A stretch of DNA of 62,239 nucleotides from positions 1 to 62,239 of the forward strand of contig NZ_FNTD01000005.1 in assembly GCF_900104815.1 (NCBI RefSeq), read 5' to 3'. The translations under genes were made by a program, and so were the position numbers. Positions 37,595-45,485 of the stretch are shown piece after piece (the first letter of the stretch is position 1; each line of letters starts with the position of its first letter). A model generated the notes under the pieces. The model saw only the letters and a program-made list of their open reading frames with translations. It had not been told where the DNA came from and did no database searches. This DNA is from Streptomyces misionensis (GTDB lineage: Bacteria > Actinomycetota > Actinomycetes > Streptomycetales > Streptomycetaceae).

Positions 37595-38860
37595 CTAAAG
37601 GGGCTTGAGGCGGGCCGCGCGGTCCAGGGCCCGCAGTAGTTCGGGCTCCCACCCGGCGCGCGGAGTGTCGTAGGCGAGCAGGCCGGAGGCGGACAGCACG
37701 TCGAGCTGCACCTGGTGCTCGATGCCGAGCCGCCACGCCTCGCGCAGGACATACCGGGCCTCGTCGCGCGCTGCGCGGCCGGTGGTCGCGGTGGCCCGAG
37801 CGTCGGGCAGGGCGGCGAGCTGGCGGCCGGCCTTCTCCAGGCGGCCCATGAGTTCGGCGGCCTTCTCCGCGTCGGGACGCGGCGGCACGAGGTGGAGCTC
37901 GGGGGCGGCGACGCCGCGGCGCAGCTGCTCCATGCGCTCCGGGAGCGGGCTCCAGCCCTCGGTACCGGCGAGTTCGGCGTTCACCTTGGCGACCGCCGCG
38001 GCGTACGCCCGTCCGGCGCCGCGCGGCTGCAGGGTGGTACCGGCTGGCCGATGCTGCGGGCCGGTCTCCTCGTCGACAGTGCCGGAGTGGTTGCCGCGTA
38101 CCGAGACCCACAGCGCGTCCGCGCTGCCGGTGACCTCGCTCATCAGCAGGCGGCGCACCAGGAACCAGCGCTGCAGGGCGGCCCGGGTCGAGCGGCGCAG
38201 CGGGTAGACCTCGACGGACACCGGGGTGTTCGGGCGGGCGTTCTGCGGGCGCCGGGTGATGCGGACCTCGTCCAGGGCGGGGGAGAGGTCCTCCAGGCGC
38301 AGCGCGCACAGCTCGCCGACCCGGCACCCGGTGTCCAGCACGACCGAGGACATGGCGAGCATCCGGACCCACAGCGGGTAGCCCCGGGTGAGCAGGCCGC
38401 CGTCGACGGTCCAGCGGGTGCGCGTGCCGATGGTGTCGGAGAGGGTCTGCAGGCTGGCCCGCAGCCGCTCGCGCCGGACGACGTCGACGGGCTCCTTGCC
38501 GGGGAGCTGTTCCAGCTGGCGCAGGTGGAAGACCTCCAGGCCCAGCTCGCGCTGCAGGAGCACCATCACCCCGGAGCGCACCATCGCCGTCGCCTCGCTG
38601 GTGGGGCGCTTGGCTCCCCGGTCGCGCAGCTCGCCGACCAGGGCCAGGCGCTCGTACTCCTGCAGCGAATCGCGGGCGAGGATGTCGGCCAGGTCGTCGG
38701 CGACGGTCAGCGGGTGCTCGGGGTGCTTGAGGGCGCGGACCAGCTCACGGGCGTGGGCACGGATCTGCCGCCGGCGGGCCTCGGAGGGCGCCTGCTCGCA
38801 CACGGCGTCCACGGCCTCCTGGAGCTCGGGCAGCTCCTCCAGGATGTCGGGTCGGTTCAT
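37595..38860 (-). CDS. Tyrosine recombinase-like protein lacking box II, 421 aa
   Basis: Start taken at ATG 38860 (NRPDILEELPEL). The frame is open to ATG 38953 through palindrome P10. A core resembling box I is present at about residues 195-225 (MLAMSSVVLDTGCRVGELCA, LRLEDLSP). The downstream HxxR and catalytic Tyr expected of an integrase are not visible. The C-terminal 180 residues are instead helical and Ala/Arg-rich. It is probably a DNA-binding relative without recombinase activity, or one with an unusual active site. The tRNA-like hairpin array lies directly downstream. Confidence 0.6.
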   Translation of the reverse strand: MNRPDILEELPELQEAVDAVCEQAPSEARRRQIRAHARELVRALKHPEHPLTVADDLADILARDSLQEYERLALVGELRDRGAKRPTSEATAMVRSGVMVLLQRELGLEVFHLRQLEQLPGKEPVDVVRRERLRASLQTLSDTIGTRTRWTVDGGLLTRGYPLWVRMLAMSSVVLDTGCRVGELCALRLEDLSPALDEVRITRRPQNARPNTPVSVEVYPLRRSTRAALQRWFLVRRLLMSEVTGSADALWVSVRGNHSGTVDEETGPQHRPAGTTLQPRGAGRAYAAAVAKVNAELAGTEGWSPLPERMEQLRRGVAAPELHLVPPRPDAEKAAELMGRLEKAGRQLAALPDARATATTGRAARDEARYVLREAWRLGIEHQVQLDVLSASGLLAYDTPRAGWEPELLRALDRAARLKPL

Positions 38861-38920
38861 CACTCTGGGCACGGTAGCCACGTCCGGACAGCCGCACGGA
38901 CCGAACGCCGGATCAGACTC

Positions 38921-38935
38921 ATTAGAACCAACAGG
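38921..38935. repeat. Dispersed palindrome, copy P10 (divergent)
   Basis: ATTAGAACCAACAGG (minus: CCTGTTGGTTCTAAT, followed by GAGTCTGAT). It lies between the par terminator and the integrase-like gene, about 85 bp past the stop of the 108-aa gene. Confidence 0.6.
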
Positions 38936-38961
38936 CTCAACCGTCGCTGACATGCGGACGC

Positions 38962-38998
38962 ACGACGGGCCCCGCCGGAGGCCGGCGGAGCCCGTCGT
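38962..38998 (-). terminator. Terminator of the parA operon
   Basis: ACGACGGGCCCCGCCGG and CCGGCGGAGCCCGTCGT form a 17-bp stem with one mismatch and a 3-nt loop, 21 bases past the 108-aa gene stop. Confidence 0.85.
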
Positions 38999-39018
38999 CG
39001 CGGCCGGGAGGCCGGGAG

Positions 39019-39345
39019 CTACTTGGTGACCGGCGGGCCGGTCTTGAGGTTCTTCTGGCGGCGCTGTGGGAACGGGTTGCCGTTGTTGTGCTCGCGCTCG
39101 TCGCGGCGGATCCGCGCGAGGATGGCGGCCTCCACGTACGCGGACAGCGAGATGGGCTCGTCGACGTCTTCGTCGTCCAGGGAAAGCCGCTGGAGTGCGA
39201 CCACCGTGTTGCGCAGCCGGTTCATCGTGTCCGGGGTCACGTACGCCGGCACCTTCTCCTTGGCGCCCGGCGCCGCCTGCGGCGCCTTGTCGCCCAGCTC
39301 CTTGCCGAGGATGCTCCCCTTGCCGAACGGCAGTCCGTTGCTCAT
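39019..39345 (-). CDS. Small ParA partner (centromere-binding candidate), 108 aa
   Basis: ATG at 39345 overlaps the parA stop (ATGA). The N-terminal 35 residues are Gly/Lys-rich and flexible (SNGLPFGKGSILGKELGDK). The core (YVTPDTMNRLRNTVVALQRL, then PISLSAYVEAAILARIRRDE) resembles a ribbon-helix-helix dimer. Small RHH proteins next to ParA are usual centromere binders. The C-terminus is basic. No sequence-specific family claim. Confidence 0.65.
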   Translation of the reverse strand: MSNGLPFGKGSILGKELGDKAPQAAPGAKEKVPAYVTPDTMNRLRNTVVALQRLSLDDEDVDEPISLSAYVEAAILARIRRDEREHNNGNPFPQRRQKNLKTGPPVTK

Positions 39346-40271
39346 GCTGCTGCTTCCTCTCGCGGCGCCACCAACATCCGACCGACCTGGTCGAAGTCGC
39401 GCGTGGTGGTCGAGCGCCTGCTGAACTCGCGGATGGCCTTGTTCTCGCCCGGCGCGGACTTCGCGTCCACCGTCTTGCGCACCGGACACACCAGCGCGCC
39501 CGGGTAGTGCTCGGCCATCTCGTTCCCGACGTCCTTGGCGATGTTCGTGACGTCCCAGGCGGTAAGGACCGCGGCCACGACCTCGACGTCGTACTCGTCC
39601 TGCGCGTCGGTGATCGTCTTCCGCAGGGACTTGTTGGACTTGGCGTCCAGCGCGCTGACCTGGCTCGGCACGATCACCTTGCCGCCGATGGCGAGAGTGA
39701 AGGTGGAGAGCTTTCCGATCTTGGGCGGGCAGTCGACGATGGTGATGTCGACCGGCGCCTCGGAACGCTTGATCGCACGGCGCAGGGTGCGCTCCCCGGA
39801 GACGGCCGGGTCGTACTCGGCGACCGCGCAGTCCTCGAAGCTGGGGACGATGTAGATGTTCTTGTACCGCGTGTAGTAGGTCGCCTCGTCCAGGCCGACC
39901 TTCTCGTACAGCACGTCCTTGAGCGTCATGCGGTTGTCGACGGCCAGGCCCTCGGGGAAGATCGGCTCCAGCCAGCCGGACAGGCCCGCGTCCTGCGGGT
40001 CCGCGTCGATCACGCGCACGGTGTAGCCCATCGCCGCCCAGGCGCAGGCCAGCTCCAGCGTGGTGGTCGTCTTGCCCGCCCCGCCCTTGCGGTTGAAGAC
40101 CATGAACACCCGGTGCTCGCCGGGCAGGATCGGGGCCGGGCGCGTGAAGGCGGCGGGGAGCAGGATCCGCGGCTTGAGCCGGTTGGCCGGCTCCGTCCAC
40201 GCCCGCTCGAAGACCGTGGGCATCAGCAGCCGCTCCGGGATCTTCAGCGGTTCCAGCGTTACCTGGACCAT
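39342..40271 (-). CDS. parA: ParA-type partition ATPase, 309 aa
   Basis: ParA ATPases position plasmids over the nucleoid together with a centromere-binding partner. ATG at 40271 with GGAGAGAGAC upstream. The deviant Walker A is KGGAGKTTTT at about residues 62-71. VIDADPQDAGLSGWLEPIFP follows (Walker A'), and Walker B is in DITIVDCPPKIGKLS. A 55-residue N-terminal extension precedes the fold. Overlap with the 108-aa gene (ATGA) marks a parAB-like operon, ended by the hairpin at 38962-38998. Confidence 0.88.
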   Translation of the reverse strand: MVQVTLEPLKIPERLLMPTVFERAWTEPANRLKPRILLPAAFTRPAPILPGEHRVFMVFNRKGGAGKTTTTLELACAWAAMGYTVRVIDADPQDAGLSGWLEPIFPEGLAVDNRMTLKDVLYEKVGLDEATYYTRYKNIYIVPSFEDCAVAEYDPAVSGERTLRRAIKRSEAPVDITIVDCPPKIGKLSTFTLAIGGKVIVPSQVSALDAKSNKSLRKTITDAQDEYDVEVVAAVLTAWDVTNIAKDVGNEMAEHYPGALVCPVRKTVDAKSAPGENKAIREFSRRSTTTRDFDQVGRMLVAPREEAAA

Positions 40272-40571
40272 GTCTCTCTCCTCATCCGGGCCTCTCCCCG
40301 TGCTGTCGTCACCGCCAGACCGTATCGTCTCCACGGCCCGTACGTGCACCGCGCCCCGGTCTGCTCGACCGAGGGAAAACCGCAGGCCAGGCCGCTACCC
40401 CTAACAGGGTTGACCCCGTTGGGTCCAACAGGACCGACCGGCTGCGCCGTTGACCAGCAGGAACCGGCCCGCGTCCCTCGTGAGACCTCGCGCACGCGCA
40501 CGCGTGGGTCTGTCGCACAACGCGCGATAAGGCCGCGACGGTAGCCAGCGGCGTCCGTACGGTCTGCCGTC
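40272..40571. promoter_or_regulatory. Divergent intergenic region upstream of parA
   Basis: No gene in 300 bases. It contains palindrome P11 (CCGTTGGGTCCAACAGG, 40416-40432), preceded by CCCCTAACAGGG. It is a natural place for the par promoter and centromere, but I cannot separate the two. Confidence 0.5.
40416..40432. repeat. Dispersed palindrome, copy P11
   Basis: CCGTTGGGTCCAACAGG followed by ACCGACCGG, in the parA upstream region. It is the clearest copy not attached to a gene end. Confidence 0.8.
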
Positions 40572-41198
40572 ATGAGATCGAGCAACCGCCGCCCCGGCCG
40601 CCCCTGCCTGCTGACCCCGGAGCGTGTCGACGCTATCGTCAGGGCCTTCGCCGTCGGGGCCAACACGGTCCTGGCCGCCGAGGCCGCAGGGGTGTCCCGG
40701 GCCACCCTCGCCCGGTGGATCGCCTGCGGCCGCGCCGCCGCCGAGGCCCGCGAGAACGGGCAACCCGCCGACCCGCGCGAGGACGCGTTCGTGGACCTGT
40801 ACCGGCGGGTGGAACTCGCCCGGGCGCAGATGGCCACCCGCGCCCTCGCCCGCGTGCTGCAGGCCGGTGCCGGGAGCCTGGTCCTGGAGGAACGCGTGCG
40901 CGCCTACACCGACCCCGTCACCGGCCTGGACGTCGAGGAACGGCAGGTGCGCTACCTGCGCCCGGACTGGCGGGCGGCCGCCTGGTGGCTCGCCCGCTTC
41001 TTCCCCGAGCACTACGGGCCGAACGCCAAGAGCTTCGCCCAGGTCCTCGACGAGTTCACTGCCCAGGGGCTCCACGACGAACGCGACCGCGCCGAGTCCG
41101 CCGGACTCGCTGGCCTCGCTGAACGCCTCGAGCTCGCACTCGCCGGGACCGCCCCCGGCACCGAGCTCCCCGCCCCCGTCCAGTCCTCTACCGCCTGA
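40572..41198 (+). CDS. HTH protein, terminase-small-subunit-like, 208 aa
   Basis: ATG at 40572; no clear ribosome-binding site. The N-terminal HTH (NTVLAAEAAGVSRATLARWI) follows a basic start (RSSNRRPGRPCLLTPERVDA). The rest is helical, with DPREDAFVDLYRRVELARAQ and WRAAAWWLARFFPEHYGPNA, a pattern seen in phage terminase small subunits and other helical DNA-binding proteins. With no large terminase or capsid genes nearby, a plasmid regulator is more likely. Confidence 0.6.
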   Translation: MRSSNRRPGRPCLLTPERVDAIVRAFAVGANTVLAAEAAGVSRATLARWIACGRAAAEARENGQPADPREDAFVDLYRRVELARAQMATRALARVLQAGAGSLVLEERVRAYTDPVTGLDVEERQVRYLRPDWRAAAWWLARFFPEHYGPNAKSFAQVLDEFTAQGLHDERDRAESAGLAGLAERLELALAGTAPGTELPAPVQSSTA

Positions 41199-41430
41199 TC
41201 TAGCTGGAGACGTACGACAGCTGCTTCACCTCTCCAGCTCGACGCCGGCAACACCGCCCCGACCCGGACGGTGACTGGCGCCGCCTCATTTCCGGTCGAG
41301 AATTCGGAACTTGTCCAGGCCAGGGGCACGGCCCCGGTGCCGTCCGGCGCGCACGCATCCGCATCACGGAAGCGCTGACCGCGTCGGACGGTGCCGGGGG
41401 AGCGGGATCGAAACCAACCGGTAAGCCAGG

Positions 41431-41646
41431 TCAGGCGGGAGGCTCCTCGTCGGCACGGCCGCCGGCTCCGAGGGTCCGCCGCGGGGACAGGGCCGTCGCC
41501 GCAGAGCCTCCGAGTACTCCCCGAGCGCGCAGCTCGGCAACGTCCGGAAGGTGGAAGCCGGGCAGGGCGTCGATCAGGTCGGCTTGGGCGGCACGGATGG
41601 TGTGCGCGGCCTGGGGACCGGAGCCAAGGGTGCGGCGTGCTGTCAC
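41431..41646 (-). CDS. Hypothetical protein, 71 aa
   Basis: GTG at 41646. The sequence (IRAAQADLIDALPGFHLPDV then AELRARGVLGG) has codon bias like a gene, but there is no clear ribosome-binding site and the basic, low-complexity end is weak evidence. Function unknown. Confidence 0.35.
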   Translation of the reverse strand: MTARRTLGSGPQAAHTIRAAQADLIDALPGFHLPDVAELRARGVLGGSAATALSPRRTLGAGGRADEEPPA

Positions 41647-42248
41647 GCGGTCATCGTACGGGCGGCGTCACAGCCGACCGCGCTCGCTCCAGCCACGTAC
41701 CGACACGTGCTCCCACCTCAGACAGAGAGCCGGTACCAGAGGCGGTACCGGCTCCCGGCGGCGTCGCGCTGCAACGCGAGGCCGTAAGGTCCCTGTTCGA
41801 CTTTGGTTGGAGTCAGCAGCAATCAGGGCAGGGCCCGCCCCAGTCGGTGCAAGCCCAAGTGCGCGGATCGTCGCAGTGCCTCGAATCTGATGCAAGCCCG
41901 ATTGGGGCATGGATGCATCAACTCGTTCACTACCACGAGGGACTGACACCTTCTGCGATCTTGGTGGCGACGGCGGACCCGCAGGTCACCGTTGCGCATG
42001 GGGCGGAACGCTGACTCTGCGTCGCAGTTTTCGCAGTCACGCATCTATAGATGCGTTGGGGCGCCGGTGCATCAAACCCCGTCGAAGGACCGGGGAGAGG
42101 GGCTTCCAGCCTCTTGCGGCTGCCACCATCTTGTCCACGCACCACCGCTGCGGGCGGCTGCAACCGCCCCTGTGATGCGCCTAGTTGGAGTCAGTGGCAG
42201 GTGTCCGGCGGCCGCGGGTCGCCGGACCCGAACAGCAGGGAGGCCCTT
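41647..42248. other. 600-bp region with a perfect palindrome and repeats
   Basis: ACGCATCTATAGATGCGT (42039-42056) is a perfect 18-bp palindrome, preceded by TCGCAGTTTTCGCAGT. GTTGGAGTCAG occurs at 41806-41816 and 42184-42194, flanking this segment. TTGTCCACG (42131-42139) resembles a Streptomyces DnaA box. No convincing gene was seen. Confidence 0.5.
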
Positions 42249-42515
42249 GTGCCCAAGCCCCGTTTCGCCGTTTCCTGTGTGGAGAGCGGAACCCCGCCCC
42301 AGCGGCGCCTCGGCGGTGCCGAGGCCGTCGTCATCATCGTGGTCATCACCATGGCCGCCGCCCTGGTCACCTTCGCCGGCATGGCGCTGCCCGTCGTGCT
42401 GCAGCTCCTTCTCGGCGCCGGTCTGATCGCCGTCCTCCTGGTCGCTTTGGTCACCGGGACGACCACCCGGGGCCTGCGCGCCGCTCTGCGCGCCCTGCTG
42501 GCCCCGGCTGCGTGA
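42249..42515 (+). CDS. Small membrane protein, 88 aa
   Basis: GTG at 42249 with GGGAGG upstream. A polar start (PKPRFAVSCVESGTPPQRRL) leads into two hydrophobic spans (AVVIIVVITMAAALVTFAGM, VVLQLLLGAGLIAVLLVALV) and a short basic end. It ends 11 bases before the following regulator. No family recognised. Confidence 0.6.
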   Translation: MPKPRFAVSCVESGTPPQRRLGGAEAVVIIVVITMAAALVTFAGMALPVVLQLLLGAGLIAVLLVALVTGTTTRGLRAALRALLAPAA

Positions 42516-42526
42516 GGTGATGGTGC

Positions 42527-43441
42527 ATGTGCCGTCCCGAGAGACCGCTCACCACGAGCAATAAGGCGCTGCGCGAGCTGCAGGAGTGGTTGCGCGAACA
42601 GCGGAGGCGCACCCGGCAGGGCTACCGGGCCCTGTCGGTGCGGGCCGGCTGCCACGCCACGACGCTGCAGCGGGCCGCGTCCGGGGAGACCGTTCCGAAG
42701 CTGCCGACCGTGCTGAACTACGCCCGGGCGTGCGACGCCTCACCCGAGGAAGCACGACTTCTGTGGAAGCGGGCCCGGTATGAGGCGACCCGCCTTACGC
42801 GGGCTGGCCGGGACCGGCCCGCTCCGCGTCCGGAGTTCGTCCGCGACTTCGTCGATCTGGGCGCGGCCCTGGTGGAGCTGTACCGGAAGGCTGGCTCGCC
42901 GCCGTATCGCACCATGGAGCAGCGAGCCGGCGGCTACGGCGCCCTGCCGCGCAGCAGTGCGCACCGCATCGTGAACAAGCAGGCGATGCCACACGGCCTT
43001 CAGCAGTTCCAGGCGTATCTGAGGGCCTGCGAGGTGCCGGAGCTGGAATGGCCGGACTGGGAGGCTGCCTGGACACGCGCGTGGCGGCACGAGAAGCAGG
43101 ACGACCTCTCCACCCTGAGTACCGCCACTGCTCAGTATGTGCCCGGGTCAGCCACCGTGCGTGCCCTGGTGGCGCTGGGGGAGTACGCGGAGCCGCCCGG
43201 TTTGGATGAGCGGAGGTACATACGGAACCTCCGGGATCCCCATGGGGCCGACGGCCACATGTACGTGACGAGCAACGGCATGCTCCAGCGAGTCGCGGTG
43301 GAAGTGAAACGTACCGATATGGCCCTGGACCGTGATCGGTGGCGGCCGAGGCAGTCACGCAAGGTCCCCGAGCGGCCCGAGCAGGGACAGCTGGCCTTCA
43401 CCATCCCGGAACCGGAGCCGGCGCCCGGCGCGCTCTTCTGA
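42527..43441 (+). CDS. XRE-type HTH protein, 304 aa
   Basis: ATG at 42527 with GAGGTGAT upstream. The first HTH (residues 15-70) reads LQEWLREQRRRTRQGYRALS, VRAGCHATTLQRAASGETVP. A second region (residues 108-170, YRKAGSPPYRTMEQRAGGYG, SSAHRIVNKQAMP) has the same layout. The C-terminus (YVTSNGMLQRVAVEVKRTDM) is beta-rich and basic. Two tandem XRE-like domains suggest binding of a long operator. Not assigned to a pathway. Confidence 0.7.
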   Translation: MCRPERPLTTSNKALRELQEWLREQRRRTRQGYRALSVRAGCHATTLQRAASGETVPKLPTVLNYARACDASPEEARLLWKRARYEATRLTRAGRDRPAPRPEFVRDFVDLGAALVELYRKAGSPPYRTMEQRAGGYGALPRSSAHRIVNKQAMPHGLQQFQAYLRACEVPELEWPDWEAAWTRAWRHEKQDDLSTLSTATAQYVPGSATVRALVALGEYAEPPGLDERRYIRNLRDPHGADGHMYVTSNGMLQRVAVEVKRTDMALDRDRWRPRQSRKVPERPEQGQLAFTIPEPEPAPGALF

Positions 43442-43688
43442 CAGATGGAGAGTAGTGACGACGAAGGTCCGCTAGGACGTTGCTGACCAGGGAGGATGTC
43501 AAGGCGACACCTGGCCGTAGCGGTACGGGAAGGGTTGAATCGGCTCTCAGCGCGTCCTTGCCCAGGTGTGGAACGTGACCAGCGCCACACCGGATATCTC
43601 CTGCGGCGTTCACCCTTTCCCGCCCCGCGATGCCTGTAGTGGGCAGAGTCGGGGCGCTGGGTTTCGACCTGTCACGAATGGAGTGCTG
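43442..43688. other. Intergenic region, nothing recognised
   Basis: 247 bases between co-directional genes. There is no clear hairpin or repeat. A GGAG at about 43680 serves the next GTG. Confidence 0.45.
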
Positions 43689-43964
43689 GTGGGTCCGGAG
43701 GTGTTGAACGCGGCGGGCGGGTCAGTGGCGGTCGTCCTGCTTGGTCTGATCTTGCGGCCCCGGAAGAACGGGGCGGGGCTGTGGGATGTGCTCCACGAAC
43801 TGGCCCGCGGTCGGACTGCCAGCGGTATGGAGCGCGAGCGGCGCGCCACCCTCTCGGTGTTGTTGCGCAAGCTGCCGGACCGCCGGTTTCAGGTGGAAGA
43901 TGTCGCCCACGGACGGCGGGCGGTCATCGGGGAACCCGCTGGTGCTCCCAGTCGGACGCGTTGA
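43689..43964 (+). CDS. Small membrane-anchored protein, 91 aa
   Basis: GTG at 43689 with TGGAG upstream. An N-terminal hydrophobic segment (NAAGGSVAVVLLGLILRPRK) is followed by a charged soluble part (ERERRATLSVLLRKLPDRRF, DVAHGRRAVIGEPAG). It ends 26 bases before an ECF sigma factor, so it might be a small anchor or anti-sigma partner. That is inference from position. Confidence 0.55.
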   Translation: MGPEVLNAAGGSVAVVLLGLILRPRKNGAGLWDVLHELARGRTASGMERERRATLSVLLRKLPDRRFQVEDVAHGRRAVIGEPAGAPSRTR

Positions 43965-43990
43965 CCCGGGTGGCAGGAGGGGGGCAGCCC

Positions 43991-44515
43991 ATGACCCAGC
44001 CAGGGGAATCCACGGCTCGTGCAGACGACTTCGACCAGTTCTTCCTTCGCTGGGAACCGCAGGTCAGGCGCTATCTGCTGTGGCTTGAGGGGGACCACGC
44101 CGTCATCGACGATGCGGCCCAGGAGACGATGCTGGCCGCACTCACCTACTGGGACACCGTCAACCGCCTGGAGAAGCCGGAGGCGTGGCTGTTCAAGGTG
44201 GCCGGCCAGCGGCTGCAGCGCGTGCAGGCCTCCCGACAACGGCATGGTCTGAGCACGGACCCCGGCGAACTGCCGCACAGCGAGGGGCCGGACGACCTTG
44301 GACTGAGGGAGAGGGAGCTGGTCCTCCTTGAGACGGTGCGCAAACTGCCTGACCGACAGCGCACCGCGATCGCGCTGCGCTGGCAACTCGACCTACCGAA
44401 CGATGAGATCGCGGGCGTCATGGGAGTGTCTGTGAACACCGTGAAGACCTGTCTCCGTCTCGGCCGTGCCGCCCTGGGAACTGTTCTTGCAGACGTCAGC
44501 GGAGGTGAACGATGA
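43991..44515 (+). CDS. ECF-type RNA polymerase sigma factor, 174 aa
   Basis: ATG at 43991 with AGGAGGGGGG upstream. Region 2 (about 15-75) is recognisable in FFLRWEPQVRRYLLWLEGDH and AAQETMLAALTYWDTV. Region 4 (about 110-165) includes VRKLPDRQRTAIALRWQLDL and NDEIAGVMGVSVNTVKTCLR. Length is normal for ECF factors. The stop overlaps the start of the excisionase-like gene (ATGA), so sigma factor and HTH partner are made together. Confidence 0.8.
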   Translation: MTQPGESTARADDFDQFFLRWEPQVRRYLLWLEGDHAVIDDAAQETMLAALTYWDTVNRLEKPEAWLFKVAGQRLQRVQASRQRHGLSTDPGELPHSEGPDDLGLRERELVLLETVRKLPDRQRTAIALRWQLDLPNDEIAGVMGVSVNTVKTCLRLGRAALGTVLADVSGGER

Positions 44516-44928
44516 GCTTCGAGCGCCATCTGCACGCTACGGCGACTGCCGTCTCCGAACTGTGGAGAGATGAGAACGACGCCCGCGCCCGGCTGGCCTC
44601 CCTGCGCGAGCGGGCCAGTCGTGAGACGTCGGACCAGGAACAGCCACAAGTCCCTTCCAGTGCACCCCTCAACACCTCGGCCCGGCCCAGCCGCGAGAGC
44701 TCCGCTCCCGGGCGCCGCGGAGAGCGGCCGCTAAATGAGGAAGTCGTCTTCCTGACGGTGGCCGAAGTCGCCAGCATCATGGGTGTCTCCAAGATGACGG
44801 TCTACCGGTTGGTCCACTCCGGGCATCTACCGGCCATCCGCGACGGCCGGTACTTCCGTGTGCCGGAACAAGCCGTCTACGGATACCTGCGTGAAAGCTG
44901 GGTGGGTGCCAACATCGACGGCCTGTGA
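44512..44928 (+). CDS. Excisionase/BldC-like HTH protein, 138 aa
   Basis: ATG at 44512 overlaps the sigma stop (ATGA). The C-terminal half (about 75-130) is a MerR/excisionase-type winged helix: FLTVAEVASIMGVSKMTVYR, LVHSGHLPAIRDGRYFRVPE. The N-terminal half is a charged helix (LWRDENDARARLASLRERAS) and a Ser/Arg-rich linker. It lies 550 bp from the tyrosine recombinase operon on the opposite strand, so it could act as a recombination directionality factor. A transcriptional role is equally possible. Confidence 0.7.
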   Translation: MSFERHLHATATAVSELWRDENDARARLASLRERASRETSDQEQPQVPSSAPLNTSARPSRESSAPGRRGERPLNEEVVFLTVAEVASIMGVSKMTVYRLVHSGHLPAIRDGRYFRVPEQAVYGYLRESWVGANIDGL

Positions 44929-44981
44929 CCTCGTTCGGGTCCCGCTCGTCGGCGGTGGCGTTGTTCGCCACGAGACGCGGG

Positions 44982-45485
44982 TCAATGCGCACTGCTGGTC
45001 TCCTCCGGGCGTTGTCTGGTGAGGTCAGCGGTGACGTCCCACCCGTCGCCCCTGGGCGGCTCGGAGGCGGCGTACCGGCGGGTGAGCGGGTCGCGGTAGC
45101 GGATGCGGAGCCCGAGGATCGCCGTGGGCGGCCGCTCGCGGTAGGCGGCGAACAGCGTCCCGGCCGGGCCCACGGCGACGCCCTCACGGGTGTTGCACGA
45201 GACGCACAGCCACCCGCGCACGAGGCCTGTGGCGTGGTCGTGGTCGCAGTACATGCGGCGGTCCGTCTCGCCGCAGATGGCGCAGCGGCCCGCCTGCCAG
45301 ACCCTCAGCCGCTCCTCGTCGGCGTCGCAGGTCAGGTCCGCCGCCCGCTCCAGCAGTTCCAGCGTGCTCGCGCTGTACCCGCTCACGTCGCCCAGGCCCT
45401 CCCAGAAGCGGCGGCGGGCGTCATCCTCGGTCGGCAGCTCGGGCGACCAGGACCAGCAGGCGGGGATACCCGCGCGGGCGGTCAC
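44982..45485 (-). CDS. Endonuclease VII-like protein, 167 aa
   Basis: GTG at 45485 overlaps the integrase stop (GTGA). The HNH/endonuclease VII core (about 70-110) reads WQAGRCAICGETDRRMYCDH, DHATGLVRGWLCVSCNTREG, with two Cys pairs for zinc and the His-Asp-His catalytic element. It is coupled to a tyrosine recombinase. That suggests a role in resolving branched intermediates or cutting competitor DNA, but the link is inferred. Confidence 0.8.
   Translation of the reverse strand: MTARAGIPACWSWSPELPTEDDARRRFWEGLGDVSGYSASTLELLERAADLTCDADEERLRVWQAGRCAICGETDRRMYCDHDHATGLVRGWLCVSCNTREGVAVGPAGTLFAAYRERPPTAILGLRIRYRDPLTRRYAASEPPRGDGWDVTADLTRQRPEETSSAH

Noticed and set aside
40572..41198. Prophage (terminase small subunit)
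   Set aside because: No large terminase, portal or capsid genes in the window. The HTH similarity alone is weak.
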